DNA from: an uncultured Sutterella sp.
GTDB lineage: Bacteria > Pseudomonadota > Gammaproteobacteria > Burkholderiales > Burkholderiaceae_F
DNA length: 64,000 bases
NCBI GenBank assembly: GCA_905213905.1
Contig: CAJMKD010000008.1
Span: 25,944-89,943 of the forward strand
Direction: 5' to 3'
In this document: positions 35,494-44,685 of the stretch, piece after piece
Layout: each line of letters starts with the position of its first letter
Numbering within the stretch: the stretch's first letter is position 1
Notes under the pieces: model-generated
The model's input: only the letters and a program-made list of their open reading frames with translations
Database searches by the model: none
What the model was told of the DNA's origin: nothing
Program-made: the position numbers and the translations under genes

Positions 35494-36597
35494 TTACGAA
35501 GCGAGCTTCGGCAGCGCTGCAGCGAGTCGGTCAAACTCGTCAAGCCACTCGGTGCTCCAGCGGATCTTCGTTTCTTCGTCGACCCAGGCCGCATCAATGC
35601 TGTTCACCACCATTTCGCGAATTTCCTCGAGCGAGAAGCCGAGGTACTCGAACATGATGCGCCAGCTCTCGGCATTGTTGACGTGATGCATCGTCGGATC
35701 GTCGGAATTCGGGAAAATCCGCAGGCCCGCGCGCTTCATCGCCCGGATCGGATGGCGGACCGCCCATTCCTCATCCGTGAAGGTGCGCAGGTAGTAGGAA
35801 TTGGTCGGCACAACCGCAAAAATCACGTTTTCGTCGCGGGCGTGGCGCATCAGCGCCGGATTGTCCGTGATCGTGTAGCCGTGATCGATGCGTTCGGCGC
35901 CAAGGAGATCCATCGCCGTTTCGACATTGCGCCAATGCTCGCCGAATTCGCCCGCGTGGAGCGTGATGTGAAGCCCCGCGGCACGCGCGAGGAGAAACGC
36001 CTTCCAGAAATTTTCCGGTTCGTGATTCGTCTCGCGGTAATCGATGCCAAGACCAATTGTCTCGTCGGCCGGATGCGCAAGCATTTCGTTCACGAGCTCA
36101 AGCGCGTCCTCCGGACTTGCCTCGCGGTCGACGGCCGGAATGAGCCGCCCGACGATGCCGTAGCGCGCCTCGCCTTCGCGAAGCCCTTCGATGATCGCCT
36201 GCTGGCCGGCTTCATAGGAAAAGTGACGCTTGAGGCCTGTCCAGTTCCAGAAGAATTCGATGTAGCGCACGCCGTGCGCGCGGGCGCTTGCCATGTGCTC
36301 AACCGTGATGCGGCGCAGCATCTCGGGCTTCTTCAGAATGTGCGCTTCAAGCGCCCGGAAGATGCGAAGCACGCCCACGGGCTTCTCGCCGCGCGTGAAG
36401 AATTCGTTCACCTCTTCTTCGGTCACGGGCGCTTCGGATTCGCGCACAAGATCCATGAAGGTGTCGCGGCTGATCGTGCCGAGCAGATGGCAGTGGAGCT
36501 CTGCACGGGGAAACGACTCGAAGAATTCGAGCCAAGGCGCGGAAAGTTCGCGATGGAAGGGGCTGTCGGGCACGAAGCCCGGATTGGTGCTGCGCAT
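35494..36597 (-). CDS. add: Adenosine deaminase-family enzyme
   Basis: 367 residues, cytoplasmic zinc hydrolase. Metal ligands: HCHLLGT near residue 35, HITLHAGEFGEHW with the catalytic Glu, RIDHGYTI and FPNSDDPTMH, the full adenosine/adenine deaminase set. It deaminates adenosine (possibly adenine or another aminopurine) in purine salvage. It appears to be a single-gene unit with its own terminator at 35391. Confidence 0.9.
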   Translation of the reverse strand: MRSTNPGFVPDSPFHRELSAPWLEFFESFPRAELHCHLLGTISRDTFMDLVRESEAPVTEEEVNEFFTRGEKPVGVLRIFRALEAHILKKPEMLRRITVEHMASARAHGVRYIEFFWNWTGLKRHFSYEAGQQAIIEGLREGEARYGIVGRLIPAVDREASPEDALELVNEMLAHPADETIGLGIDYRETNHEPENFWKAFLLARAAGLHITLHAGEFGEHWRNVETAMDLLGAERIDHGYTITDNPALMRHARDENVIFAVVPTNSYYLRTFTDEEWAVRHPIRAMKRAGLRIFPNSDDPTMHHVNNAESWRIMFEYLGFSLEEIREMVVNSIDAAWVDEETKIRWSTEWLDEFDRLAAALPKLAS

Positions 36598-36700
36598 GTG
36601 TGAAGTGCCTCAGAAAATATAGAGAGCGTCTGCGCGGGAAGAAAATCCGCCGACGCAGGCGCCTCTCATTTTAGAGCCCGTTCGTGCGGCTCGGGCCGGC

Positions 36701-37516
36701 TTAGTTTTTCGCGCCGTAGGCTTTCCGGTAAAGCAGCGCAAGCGCAGCGCCGGCGACGATGTTGCCGAGCGTGGCGGCCGAAAGATTCTTCAGAATGCCG
36801 ACCGCATCGATCGTCCCGAGCGCAATGCCTTCGGGCGCAACGCCCGACTGAACGAGAAGCCAGGCAAGCGGCAGGAAGAACATGTTGGCGACGCAGTGCT
36901 CGAAGCCGAGCGCCACAAAGGCGGTGACGGGCAGAAACACTGCGAATGCCTTGTCCACGACCGTGCGCCCTGCGTAGCCCATCCAGACCCCGAGGCAGAC
37001 GAGAAGATTGCAGAGAATGCCCTTCACGAAGATGACATCCCAGGACGCAGCCGTCTTCGCCGCTGCGGTCGAGAGAATGCCGCGGGCGAGATTGCCCGAG
37101 TCCGCCACGTGGGAAAAATAAATGAGCGCCGTGAGGGTGAGCGCGCCGAGCAAGTTGCCAAGCCAGACGCGCACCCAGTTTTCGACGGTTTTTCCCCAGC
37201 CGATCCGTCCGTCGACGGCGCCTGCGGCGATCATCGTGTTGCCCGTGAAGAGCTCCGCGCCCGCAACAAGCACGAGCAGAAGCCCAACGGAGAAGACGCC
37301 GCCCCCGGCAAACTTCTGCACCGCATAGGGCAGCGCCGCCTCGCCCGTAAAGAGCGCGCTGAATATGCCGCCGATCCCGATGTAGATGCCGGCCAAAAAC
37401 GTGAGCGGCAGCTGCCGCCCGAATGAAAGCGCCGTCTTCGAGACGGCCAGATCAAGCACCTTCGCCGTCACTTCGGCGGGCGAGAACGCATCAACGCGCT
37501 GATTTTCCTGAGCCAT
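36701..37516 (-). CDS. FNT-family formate/nitrite channel
   Basis: 271 residues, six helices expected, pentameric inner-membrane channel. The start at 37516 (MAQENQRVDAFSPAEV) is the family-like start; the longer frame has no support. FNT motifs: AGAELFTGNTMIAAG, VWLGNLLGALTLTALIYF and GFEHCVANMFFLPLAW, the last with the conserved pore His. Cys replaces the commoner Ser/Thr after that His. FocA-like formate export or import would suit an anaerobe; pyruvate-formate lyase is not in the window, so the ion is uncertain. Confidence 0.9.
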   Translation of the reverse strand: MAQENQRVDAFSPAEVTAKVLDLAVSKTALSFGRQLPLTFLAGIYIGIGGIFSALFTGEAALPYAVQKFAGGGVFSVGLLLVLVAGAELFTGNTMIAAGAVDGRIGWGKTVENWVRVWLGNLLGALTLTALIYFSHVADSGNLARGILSTAAAKTAASWDVIFVKGILCNLLVCLGVWMGYAGRTVVDKAFAVFLPVTAFVALGFEHCVANMFFLPLAWLLVQSGVAPEGIALGTIDAVGILKNLSAATLGNIVAGAALALLYRKAYGAKN

Positions 37517-37838
37517 GTCGGCCTCCGCAATAACAGTTTGGAAAAATCTCGCGCGGCGCGCGCAAGCGTTTTCCGAACCGTACCGAAGAAATCGCAGGCG
37601 GTTCGAGTTGAGGCAGATGGCGAGTAGAAAAGTCAGGTCATGCGTCGGTCCGGACCGGACGACGGGCGCATTGTAGCGGCGCCGAATCGTCAGGGTCTGC
37701 CGCAGGCGCCGATTATTGCGGCTTAGGTCAAAAGGCCGAGCGAGGAGCGGCGCCCGTCGCGCGGCGCAAAGCCGCAGCAAGGCCCCTCGCGGGAAAGCCG
37801 CCCAGATTGCCCGGGACGGCTTTCTGCGCGAAGGCGCT
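37517..37838. promoter_or_regulatory. FNT gene upstream region and rimO 3' region
   Basis: A 322-base gap between the FNT gene and rimO, both on the minus strand. It contains the perfect 12-bp palindrome CGGTCCGGACCG (37646-37657), about 130 bases upstream of the FNT start and a possible operator; CGGCGCC/GGCGCCG at 37677-37683 and 37705-37711; and AAAGCCG (37794-37800) with CGGCTTT (37817-37823), a probable rimO terminator. Confidence 0.5.
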
Positions 37839-39188
37839 TCAGGCTTCGGGCGGCACCTCCCGGCCGATCAGATCGTGCTCTTCGTTGTCGGTGATCCGCA
37901 CCTTTACGAAGTCGCCCGGCTCGAGGCTGCGATCGGTCGTGACATAGCAGACGCCGTCAATGTTGGGCGCATCGGCCTTCGTACGGCCGACGGCGACGCC
38001 GTCCTCGTCGGGCGCCTCGTCGATCAGGACGTCGAGGGTCTGACCGATCTTGCGGCGGAGCTTCTTCTTCGAGATTTCCGCCTGCACTTCCATGAAGCGG
38101 CGGCGGCGCTCTTCGCGCACTTCATCCGGAAGCTGCCCGGGCAGATCGTTGGCGGCGGCGCCGTCAACGGGCGAATAGGCGAAGCAGCCGACGCGGTCGA
38201 GCTCGGCTTCGCGCAAAAAGTCGAGCAGATACTCGAATTCCGCTTCTGTTTCGCCGGGGAAGCCGACAATGAAAGTCGAACGGATCGTGATGTCCGGACA
38301 CGCCGCGCGCCACGCGGCAATGCGCTCCAGATTCCGCTCGGTCGAAGCCGGACGCTTCATGAGCTTCAGAATGCGCGGGTGCGCATGCTGGAACGGAACG
38401 TCGAGATAAGGCAGGATGAGCCCGTCGGCCATGAGCGGCACCACTTCATCGACGCTCGGATAGGGGTAGACATAGTGCAGGCGCGTCCAGATCCCAAGGC
38501 GGCCAAGTTCGCGGCAGAGGTCATATAGGCGCGTGCGCACGGGACGGCCGCCAGCAAAATCGATGCGGTAGTTGCGATCGAGCCCGTAGGCGGCGGTGTC
38601 CTGGCTGATCACAAGCAGCTCCTTCACGCCCGCTTCCTTGAGATTCGCCGCTTCGCGTACGATGTCGCCGATCGGCCGGCTCACCAGCTCGCCGCGCAGC
38701 TTCGGAATGATGCAGTAGGTGCAGTGGTGATTGCACCCTTCGCTGATCTTGAGGTACGCGTAATGCTTCGGCGTCAGGCGCACGCCGGCCTTCGGCACAA
38801 GCTCATCCCAGGGGTCGTGCGGCCGCGGCAGCGCCTTTTCGACCATGGCGAGCACTTCGTCAACGCTGTCGGGACCCGTGACGCCGAGCACTTTGGGCAT
38901 GCGGCGCGTAATGAAGTTCGAGCCGTCAGCCTCGGCCTTGCCGCCGAGGCAGCCGCAGACGATGACGCGGCCGTTCTCTTCGAGCGCTTCTGCAATCGCC
39001 TGCAGGCTCTCCTCGACAGCCTCATTGATGAAGCCGCAGGTGTTGACGATGACGAGATCCGCATCCTTGTAAGTCGTGCCGATGCGGTAGCCGCGCGCGC
39101 GCAGCTCCGTCACGATGCGCTCCGTGTCGACAAGCGCCTTGGGACAGCCGAGCGACACGAAGCCGACGACGGGAATCTTGCGGGTCAT
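37839..39188 (-). CDS. rimO: Ribosomal protein uS12 methylthiotransferase
   Basis: 449 residues; start 39188 (MTRKIPVVGFVSLGCPKALVD) with GAAGGAAG upstream. The N-terminal UPF0004 domain has the auxiliary-cluster Cys residues (SLGCPK, VNTCGF, VCGCLGG). The radical-SAM motif is CNHHCTYCIIP, where RimO commonly has CNHRCTFC. The C-terminal TRAM domain starts near GQTLDVLIDE. It methylthiolates Asp of ribosomal protein S12. The VSLGCPKALVDTERI start separates it from MiaB. Confidence 0.95.
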   Translation of the reverse strand: MTRKIPVVGFVSLGCPKALVDTERIVTELRARGYRIGTTYKDADLVIVNTCGFINEAVEESLQAIAEALEENGRVIVCGCLGGKAEADGSNFITRRMPKVLGVTGPDSVDEVLAMVEKALPRPHDPWDELVPKAGVRLTPKHYAYLKISEGCNHHCTYCIIPKLRGELVSRPIGDIVREAANLKEAGVKELLVISQDTAAYGLDRNYRIDFAGGRPVRTRLYDLCRELGRLGIWTRLHYVYPYPSVDEVVPLMADGLILPYLDVPFQHAHPRILKLMKRPASTERNLERIAAWRAACPDITIRSTFIVGFPGETEAEFEYLLDFLREAELDRVGCFAYSPVDGAAANDLPGQLPDEVREERRRRFMEVQAEISKKKLRRKIGQTLDVLIDEAPDEDGVAVGRTKADAPNIDGVCYVTTDRSLEPGDFVKVRITDNEEHDLIGREVPPEA

Positions 39189-39311
39189 GGGGAATTCTTC
39201 CTTCGTAGAAAATGGCGTGATCTTCGCCTGCCGGCATGCGGCCGGCGGGTCTCTTTGCAAACGATGGACTCTCGCGGACGGCGCGCGCTTTTGCGCCGCC
39301 CCAGCCATCAA

Positions 39312-40136
39312 TCAGTCTTCGGGCGCTTCGGCGGCCGCATCGATCCAGATGAGCGCCGCATGCCGTCCCGAGCGCTCGCCGTCGCGGCGGAAGCTGTAAA
39401 AGCGCGCCGGATCGGCATAGGTCGAGAGCCCGCAATCATAAACGTCGGCGGCGGCCACGTCAGCCGCAGCAAGCGCATCTCGAGCAAGCCCGCCGAGGTC
39501 GGCGAGGTACTTTCCCTGCGACTTTTCGCGGAAATGGCGCGCTGCCTCAGGGAGCGTCGCGCGCATCGCTTCGAGCACGTCGGCGCCCACTTCGAAATCG
39601 TCGGCGCCGATTCTCGGGCCGAGCCAAGCAGCCAACTGAGCCTCCGGGTCGCCGAGCGCCTCGCGCACCCGGGCGACGGCCTTCTGGATGATGCCGGCCG
39701 CGAGGCTGCGCCACCCAGCATGCACGGCCGCAACAGCACGGCCCTTTTTGTCTGCGAGCAGCACCGGCAGGCAGTCGGCCGTCATCACGGCAAGCACGAC
39801 GCCGGGCTTCGTCGTGAAGCTCGCATCAGCCTGCGGCACGTCCCCCGGCGCAATCAGCGCAGCATCGACAACCGCATCGCCGTGCACCTGCCGCAGCCAC
39901 TTCGGCTCGGCAGGAAGGCAGTGCGTCAGAATCGAGCGATTCATGCGAACGCATGCCGGCGCGTCGCCGACATGATCCGCCAGATTGAGCCCCATGATGC
40001 CTTCAGTCGTGCCGTAGGGGCCGCTCGAAACGCCGCCCGCGCGGCACGTGAAGCACGCGCCGACAGAAGCGGGCACTGCGCCCGACCACTCGGGCACGAT
40101 GCGCTCGAGCTCGGGCTTGAACTGATTTTTGGCCAT
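39312..40136 (-). CDS. pgeF: Peptidoglycan editing factor / purine nucleoside phosphorylase-like (YfiH family)
   Basis: 274 residues, cytoplasmic. Metal-binding motifs RQVHGD, MTADCLPVLL and AAVHAGWRSLAAG are those of the YfiH/LACC1 family, described as a peptidoglycan editing factor that removes wrong amino acids from UDP-MurNAc precursors and as a purine nucleoside phosphorylase. It follows rluD by 53 bp on the same strand, the conserved rluD-pgeF pair opposite bamD. Confidence 0.92.
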   Translation of the reverse strand: MAKNQFKPELERIVPEWSGAVPASVGACFTCRAGGVSSGPYGTTEGIMGLNLADHVGDAPACVRMNRSILTHCLPAEPKWLRQVHGDAVVDAALIAPGDVPQADASFTTKPGVVLAVMTADCLPVLLADKKGRAVAAVHAGWRSLAAGIIQKAVARVREALGDPEAQLAAWLGPRIGADDFEVGADVLEAMRATLPEAARHFREKSQGKYLADLGGLARDALAAADVAAADVYDCGLSTYADPARFYSFRRDGERSGRHAALIWIDAAAEAPED

Positions 40137-40189
40137 AGCGTCAAATTCCTCAACAATTCGTGCGCCGCAGCTTGGGCGGCCGCACGGGC

Positions 40190-41266
40190 TCAGGGTTTTT
40201 CAAAAACAGCAACGGGCGCATCCCAAGGCCCGAAGCCAAGCGCGTCCATCAATTCGATCATGTCCTCGGGCGGCGGCACGAACCATTCCATGAATTCGCC
40301 CGTTTCCGGGTGCAGAAGCCCGAGACGCGAGGCGTGCAGCGCCTGACGGTGAAAGTCGAGCAGATTCTCCACCTTCACGCAGATCCCGGGCGCGCGGCCC
40401 CGGTAGACCTGGTCGCCGATGAGAGGCAGGTCCTCGCCCGTGAGGTGCACGCGGATCTGGTGCGTGCGGCCCGTGTCGAGCCGGCACGCCACCCAGGAGA
40501 CGGGAATGCCGTCGATGCTCGACCAGTCCACTGCGCGAACGCGGGTTTTCGCGGGCTTGGCGCGCACGCCCGTCGAGCCCGGGAATCCCTTGAAGCGGGT
40601 GCGGCTTCTCGGGTCGCGTCCGATCGGAACGTCGACCGTGAATTCGGGGGCGGCGCTCCCGATCGTGAAGGCCCAGTATTCGCGCTTCACGGTTCGAGCC
40701 TGAAGCTGGCGCACGAGATTCGTCTGCGCCGCGAGCGTGCGGGCCACCACCATGAGGCCCGTCGTGTCCCGGTCGAGTCGATGAACAATCCCGGCGCGCG
40801 GAACATCCTTCAGTTCGGGATATCGATAAAGGAGCCCGTTGAGAAGCGTGCCCGAGTGGTTGCCCGCACCGGGATGCACGACGAGTCCGGCGGGCTTTTC
40901 AACGACGATGATCGCCTCGTCTTCGTAGACCACCTCGAACTCGACCCCTTCCTCGGGCTCGAAATGAAGCGATTCATCAAGGCGCGGCGCCTCAAGGAGC
41001 CGCACCTGGTCGCCTTCTGCAACCTTGAAGCGGACCTTGTCGACGACCTCGCCGTTCACCTCGACCTTGCCGTCCTCAATCAGCTTCTGAAGACGCGCGC
41101 GAGATACGTCCGGCAGCATCGCCGCCATCACTTTGTCGAGGCGTTCGCCCCAAAAACCTGTTACGGCAAATGCCGGAAGCGACTCTTCGCTATCGGAAGC
41201 CTCGTCGACATCCTCGTCGTCGGTATAATCGAGCTCGCTTTCTAATTCGACTTTTTCTGTCGTCAT
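40190..41266 (-). CDS. rluD: 23S rRNA pseudouridine(1911/1915/1917) synthase
   Basis: 358 residues from ATG 41266. An acidic N-terminal stretch (TEKVELESELDYTDDEDVDEASD) is followed by an S4-like RNA-binding domain (ERLDKVMAAMLPDVSRARLQKLI) and the catalytic HRLDRDTTGLMVVA with its Asp. Start choice matters: 41266 overlaps the bamD start on the other strand (shared CATG), and an AAAGGA lies twelve bases upstream inside bamD. A longer frame to 41326 would lie antisense to the bamD signal peptide. Co-directional pgeF follows. Confidence 0.93.
   Translation of the reverse strand: MTTEKVELESELDYTDDEDVDEASDSEESLPAFAVTGFWGERLDKVMAAMLPDVSRARLQKLIEDGKVEVNGEVVDKVRFKVAEGDQVRLLEAPRLDESLHFEPEEGVEFEVVYEDEAIIVVEKPAGLVVHPGAGNHSGTLLNGLLYRYPELKDVPRAGIVHRLDRDTTGLMVVARTLAAQTNLVRQLQARTVKREYWAFTIGSAAPEFTVDVPIGRDPRSRTRFKGFPGSTGVRAKPAKTRVRAVDWSSIDGIPVSWVACRLDTGRTHQIRVHLTGEDLPLIGDQVYRGRAPGICVKVENLLDFHRQALHASRLGLLHPETGEFMEWFVPPPEDMIELMDALGFGPWDAPVAVFEKP
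41224..41229 (+). promoter_or_regulatory. Possible -10 box for bamD inside rluD
   Basis: A perfect TATAAT lies 36 bases before the bamD ATG and within the rluD N-terminal codons. No good -35 at 16-18 bases is seen (TCGACA ends 13 bases upstream), so it is a candidate only. Confidence 0.4.
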
Positions 41267-42053
41267 GAACTTTGCTAATCCTTTCAAACGGCTTCTTGTG
41301 CGCACCGGCGCGCTGATCGCGGTCACGCTGGCGACCGCTTCCTGCTCGTGGCTGCAGAGCCTTGATCAGGACCCCACGCTCGACTGGCCGGCCGACAGGC
41401 TTTATACGGAAGCCCGAACAGCCCTCGATGATAGCAATTGGACGCAGGCGAAGGACTACTATCAGAAGCTTGAAGCGCGCTACCCGTTCGGTCAGTATGC
41501 GCAGCAGGCGCAGATCGAGCTCATTTACGCCACCTGGAAGGACGGCGATGCGCCGGGCGCTGTTCAGGCGGCAGACCGGTTCCTGCGCACCTATCCGAAT
41601 CATCAGAACAGCGACTACGTCATGTATCTGAAGGCGCTCGCCACGCTCAATGAAAACGACAGCTGGTTCGCCATGCTTTCGGCAGAAGACCTCGCCGAGC
41701 GCGATGCCAACGCCTCCCGCGAAGCCTTCGACATCTTCAAGGAGCTTGTGCTGCGCTATCCGAACAGCCGCTTCGCTCCCGAAGCGCGCCGCCGCATGCA
41801 TGAGCTTGTGCTCGCGCAGGCCGAACACGAGCTGAAGACCGCCGAGTACTACTACATTCGCCACGCCTACGTTGCCGCAATCGACCGCGCGCAGCGCGTC
41901 GTGCGCGAATTCCAGAACACGCCGATGCGCGACGATGCGCTCGAGCTGATCGCGAAGTGCTACGACGAACTCAAGCTCACGGATCTCGCCGCCGACACGC
42001 GCCGCATCATTGAGCTCAACAAGGACGGCGTGCGCGCACAGCCTGCGCGCTGA
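41265..42053 (+). CDS. bamD: Outer-membrane assembly lipoprotein BamD
   Basis: 262 residues. The lipoprotein signal ends LATASC with lipidated Cys27. TPR-type repeats follow (ADRLYTEARTALDDSNWTQAKDYYQKLEARYPFGQYAQQAQIELIYA read in pieces), with the BamD-typical YPNSRFAPEARRRM repeat and conserved AEYYYIRHAYVAAIDRAQ. It is an essential part of the BAM complex that inserts porins such as the one at 18460. No Shine-Dalgarno precedes the ATG, which is shared with the opposite rluD start. A clear terminator follows. Confidence 0.95.
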   Translation: MNFANPFKRLLVRTGALIAVTLATASCSWLQSLDQDPTLDWPADRLYTEARTALDDSNWTQAKDYYQKLEARYPFGQYAQQAQIELIYATWKDGDAPGAVQAADRFLRTYPNHQNSDYVMYLKALATLNENDSWFAMLSAEDLAERDANASREAFDIFKELVLRYPNSRFAPEARRRMHELVLAQAEHELKTAEYYYIRHAYVAAIDRAQRVVREFQNTPMRDDALELIAKCYDELKLTDLAADTRRIIELNKDGVRAQPAR

Positions 42054-42092
42054 TTAAGCCGGCGCCCGCGAGGCGCATCCATCCCGCAAGAA

Positions 42093-42131
42093 GCGGGGCG
42101 CTTCCAAAGTGAGGCGTCCCGCTTTTATTTT
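42093..42131 (+). terminator. Rho-independent terminator of bamD
   Basis: GCGGGGCGC (42093-42101) pairs with GCGTCCCGC (42114-42122, one G-T pair), followed by TTTTATTTT. Confidence 0.85.
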
Positions 42132-42195
42132 GCCGCTGAAGCTCTTGTTGGGCAGCGGGGGTTGCGCGCTGCGCCGCCCGTGCACGCGGCGCCAA

Positions 42196-43512
42196 TCAGG
42201 CTGCGTCGTCCATCGCATTCTGCTGCGCGGCCGCCGCCATGCCGCGCTCAAGCTTCATCGGCATCAGCACGACGAGCGCCGCAAGGAAGAAGAGCCCCGT
42301 CACCCAAATCGCGAGCCGCTGATTGTTGCCGGCGGCCCAGGAAACGGCGCCGTAGCAGAGCGGTCCGACGATTGCGGCGAGCCAGAGCGCCATGTTCCAG
42401 AAGCCGTAGAACTCCGCCAGGCGCTTCTTGGGCGCCAGAAGCGCCACCATGGCGCGTCCGGCCGACTGGCTCGAGCCCATCGCAATGCCGGCAAGATTCG
42501 CCGCCACCCAGAAAAGCGCGCGCGTCTCAGCGAGCGCCGCCGTCACAATCATCGCCAGCCAGACGCAGAGCGTGAGCGCCAGCGCCCGCTTGTGGCCGAT
42601 TCGGTCCTGCACGTAGCCGAATGCAAAAGCGCCGGCGGCGGCCGTGATGTTGACGAGGAACACCATCAGAATGGTGTCCTCGGTCGTAAAGCCCATGACT
42701 TCCGCTGCATAAACGGCCGAAAGCGTGATCACGACCGAAACGCCCGATTGATAGCAGAAGCCGCAGAAAGCGAGAAGGCCGAAGTCGCAGAAGCGCCCGA
42801 GGCTCTTCATGGTGCGTGCGACTTCGCGAAGGCTCTCGGCCGCGAGACGCTTCACCTCCGCCTTTTCGATCGAGCGCGGCGCCGCGCGCTCCTTTACGAA
42901 AAGGAAGAGCGGCACCGCCGCAATGGCGAAGACCGCGGCCGTAATGAGCATCGTGCCGGCTACGCGCGCGTCAAACCCCAGGCCGAAACGCTCGCCAGAA
43001 GTGACAAGAAGGAGTGAAAGCCCAAGCGTTGCAAGTCCCCCGCAGTAGCCGAACGACCAGCCCCAGCCGGAAACCTTCCCGACGGATTCTTCGCGCGCGA
43101 GTTCGGGCAGAAACGCCGAATTGAGCGTCTCGCCCACGTTGTAGCCAAGGTTCGAGACAATCACCATGAGCGAAGCCCAGACAATCGTCCCCGGCCCGGC
43201 AAGTGCGAGGCCTGCGGTCCCTGCAATGCAGAGCATCGTCGCGGCGAAAAGCCATCGCTTTTTTGACGCAGTGCGGTCCGCGATCGCGGCGATGACGGGC
43301 ATCGCAAAGAGGCCGAGGGCATTGCTCGCCGCAATCACGCACGTCCAGAGAAACGTCGCCCAGGCTTCGCCCCCGGCGACGACTGAAACGAAATACGCGT
43401 TGAAGACCGCGGTGAGAACAACGGTCGTATAGCCCGAATTGGCGAAGTCGAATGCGGCCCAGGACCAGACCTCCTTGGGCGAAACGCCGGGCTTCAGTGT
43501 TTTCGGATCCAT
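42196..43512 (-). CDS. MFS transporter of the UMF1/Atg22-like group
   Basis: 438 residues, about 12 helices. Start 43512 (MDPKTLKPGVSPKEVWSWAAFDFANSGYTTVV) has GAGG eight bases upstream; the frame is open to 43584. The WAAFDFANSGY motif in helix 1 and PVIAAIADRTASKKRW after helix 2 are typical of bacterial UMF1 relatives of yeast Atg22, thought to export amino acids or small solutes. It lies 22 bp below the deacetylase-family gene and may form an operon with it. Confidence 0.85.
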   Translation of the reverse strand: MDPKTLKPGVSPKEVWSWAAFDFANSGYTTVVLTAVFNAYFVSVVAGGEAWATFLWTCVIAASNALGLFAMPVIAAIADRTASKKRWLFAATMLCIAGTAGLALAGPGTIVWASLMVIVSNLGYNVGETLNSAFLPELAREESVGKVSGWGWSFGYCGGLATLGLSLLLVTSGERFGLGFDARVAGTMLITAAVFAIAAVPLFLFVKERAAPRSIEKAEVKRLAAESLREVARTMKSLGRFCDFGLLAFCGFCYQSGVSVVITLSAVYAAEVMGFTTEDTILMVFLVNITAAAGAFAFGYVQDRIGHKRALALTLCVWLAMIVTAALAETRALFWVAANLAGIAMGSSQSAGRAMVALLAPKKRLAEFYGFWNMALWLAAIVGPLCYGAVSWAAGNNQRLAIWVTGLFFLAALVVLMPMKLERGMAAAAQQNAMDDAA

Positions 43513-43534
43513 GGGATGTGCCTCGCGTTCCTCA

Positions 43535-44494
43535 TCAGGCGCCGCGCAGGAGCGCCTGCACATGCGTAAAGACGCTTCGCGCAAGGCTGCGCACGGCGTA
43601 GCCGCCTTCGAGCACGCTCACAATGCGGCCTTCGCAAAGCTCGGCGGCGGCCTGAACAAGTCGGCGCGACATGCGCGCGTAGTCGATTTCCGCAGCCTTG
43701 AGCTGCGCCATGTGCTCCTCGACATGGGCGTCGAATCCTGCGGAAACAAGAATGAGCTGCGGCCTGAACGCCTCGAGCGCCGGCAGCCAGATGTGCTCGA
43801 CCACGTCGGAGAGCACATGTCCTTCCGCGCCGGCAGCGAGCGGCGTCGTCACCACGTTTGCCGGCGTCGGCTCCATGCGCGAATACGGAAAGAGCGGCCA
43901 CTGAAAGAGCGAAAAGAATCGAAACTCGGGAAGATTCGCCAGAATCGCTTCGGTGCCGTCGCCGTGATGCACGTCGAAGTCGACCACGGCGATCCGCTCG
44001 AGCTTGTATCGCGCTCGGGCGTAAAGCGCGCCGATGGCGACGTTGTTGAGGTAGCAGAAGCCTGAGGCGCGGCTGCGCGAAGCGTGATGTCCGGGCGGAC
44101 GCACGGCGCAGAAGGCGTTCTTCACCGTGCGCGTAAAGAGCTCATCGACAGCACGGACGACTGCGCCGGCGCTCGCCATCGCGCATGCAAACGTGTTCGG
44201 CCCCACTTTCGTGTCCGGCGCGTCAAAGCGCTCGAGCGCCTTGGGATCGCCGGCGGAAGCGCGTTCAAGATTCGCGACGTAGTCTGCGTCGTGGGCGAGA
44301 AGCACCGCCGAGCGGGGCGCCGGGCCGCAGTCGACGCGGCGCACGAAGTTGTCGACGCCTCCCGCCATCAGCCGCGTTTCGATCGCTTCAATGCGCTCGG
44401 GCGCTTCCGGTGCGTCCTCGAGCGGATTCGGCAGCTCAACGAGCTGATGGGTGAAGTATCCCGTCGGCAGCGTGCGCCAGTTCGAATCGGTCAT
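43535..44494 (-). CDS. Histone-deacetylase-family hydrolase (AcuC/polyamine deacetylase-like)
   Basis: 319 residues. Zinc and catalytic motifs are intact: RPPGHHASRSRASGFCYLNN (the His pair), DFDVHHGDGT, SAGFDAHVEEHM and the closing EGGY. The family removes acetyl groups from polyamines, lysine side chains or small amides. The substrate cannot be told from sequence. Co-directional with the UMF1 carrier, which might move its substrate or product. ATG 44494 lacks a clear ribosome-binding site. Confidence 0.9.
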   Translation of the reverse strand: MTDSNWRTLPTGYFTHQLVELPNPLEDAPEAPERIEAIETRLMAGGVDNFVRRVDCGPAPRSAVLLAHDADYVANLERASAGDPKALERFDAPDTKVGPNTFACAMASAGAVVRAVDELFTRTVKNAFCAVRPPGHHASRSRASGFCYLNNVAIGALYARARYKLERIAVVDFDVHHGDGTEAILANLPEFRFFSLFQWPLFPYSRMEPTPANVVTTPLAAGAEGHVLSDVVEHIWLPALEAFRPQLILVSAGFDAHVEEHMAQLKAAEIDYARMSRRLVQAAAELCEGRIVSVLEGGYAVRSLARSVFTHVQALLRGA

Positions 44495-44685
44495 AAGAGA
44501 AAAATTGGATGAATGCAGATATCAAAAGGTTAGCACGCAGCTTGAGCCCGCAGAATGCCTGGTGCTTTCTGCACCCGAGGCAGCGCGCCTACAGATCGAA
44601 ACGCTTTTTCCGACGCGTGCCGCCCGAGCCCTAACGGGTGCACGGCTACAATGCGATCGAACGATATTTCACCGGACTGAACCTC

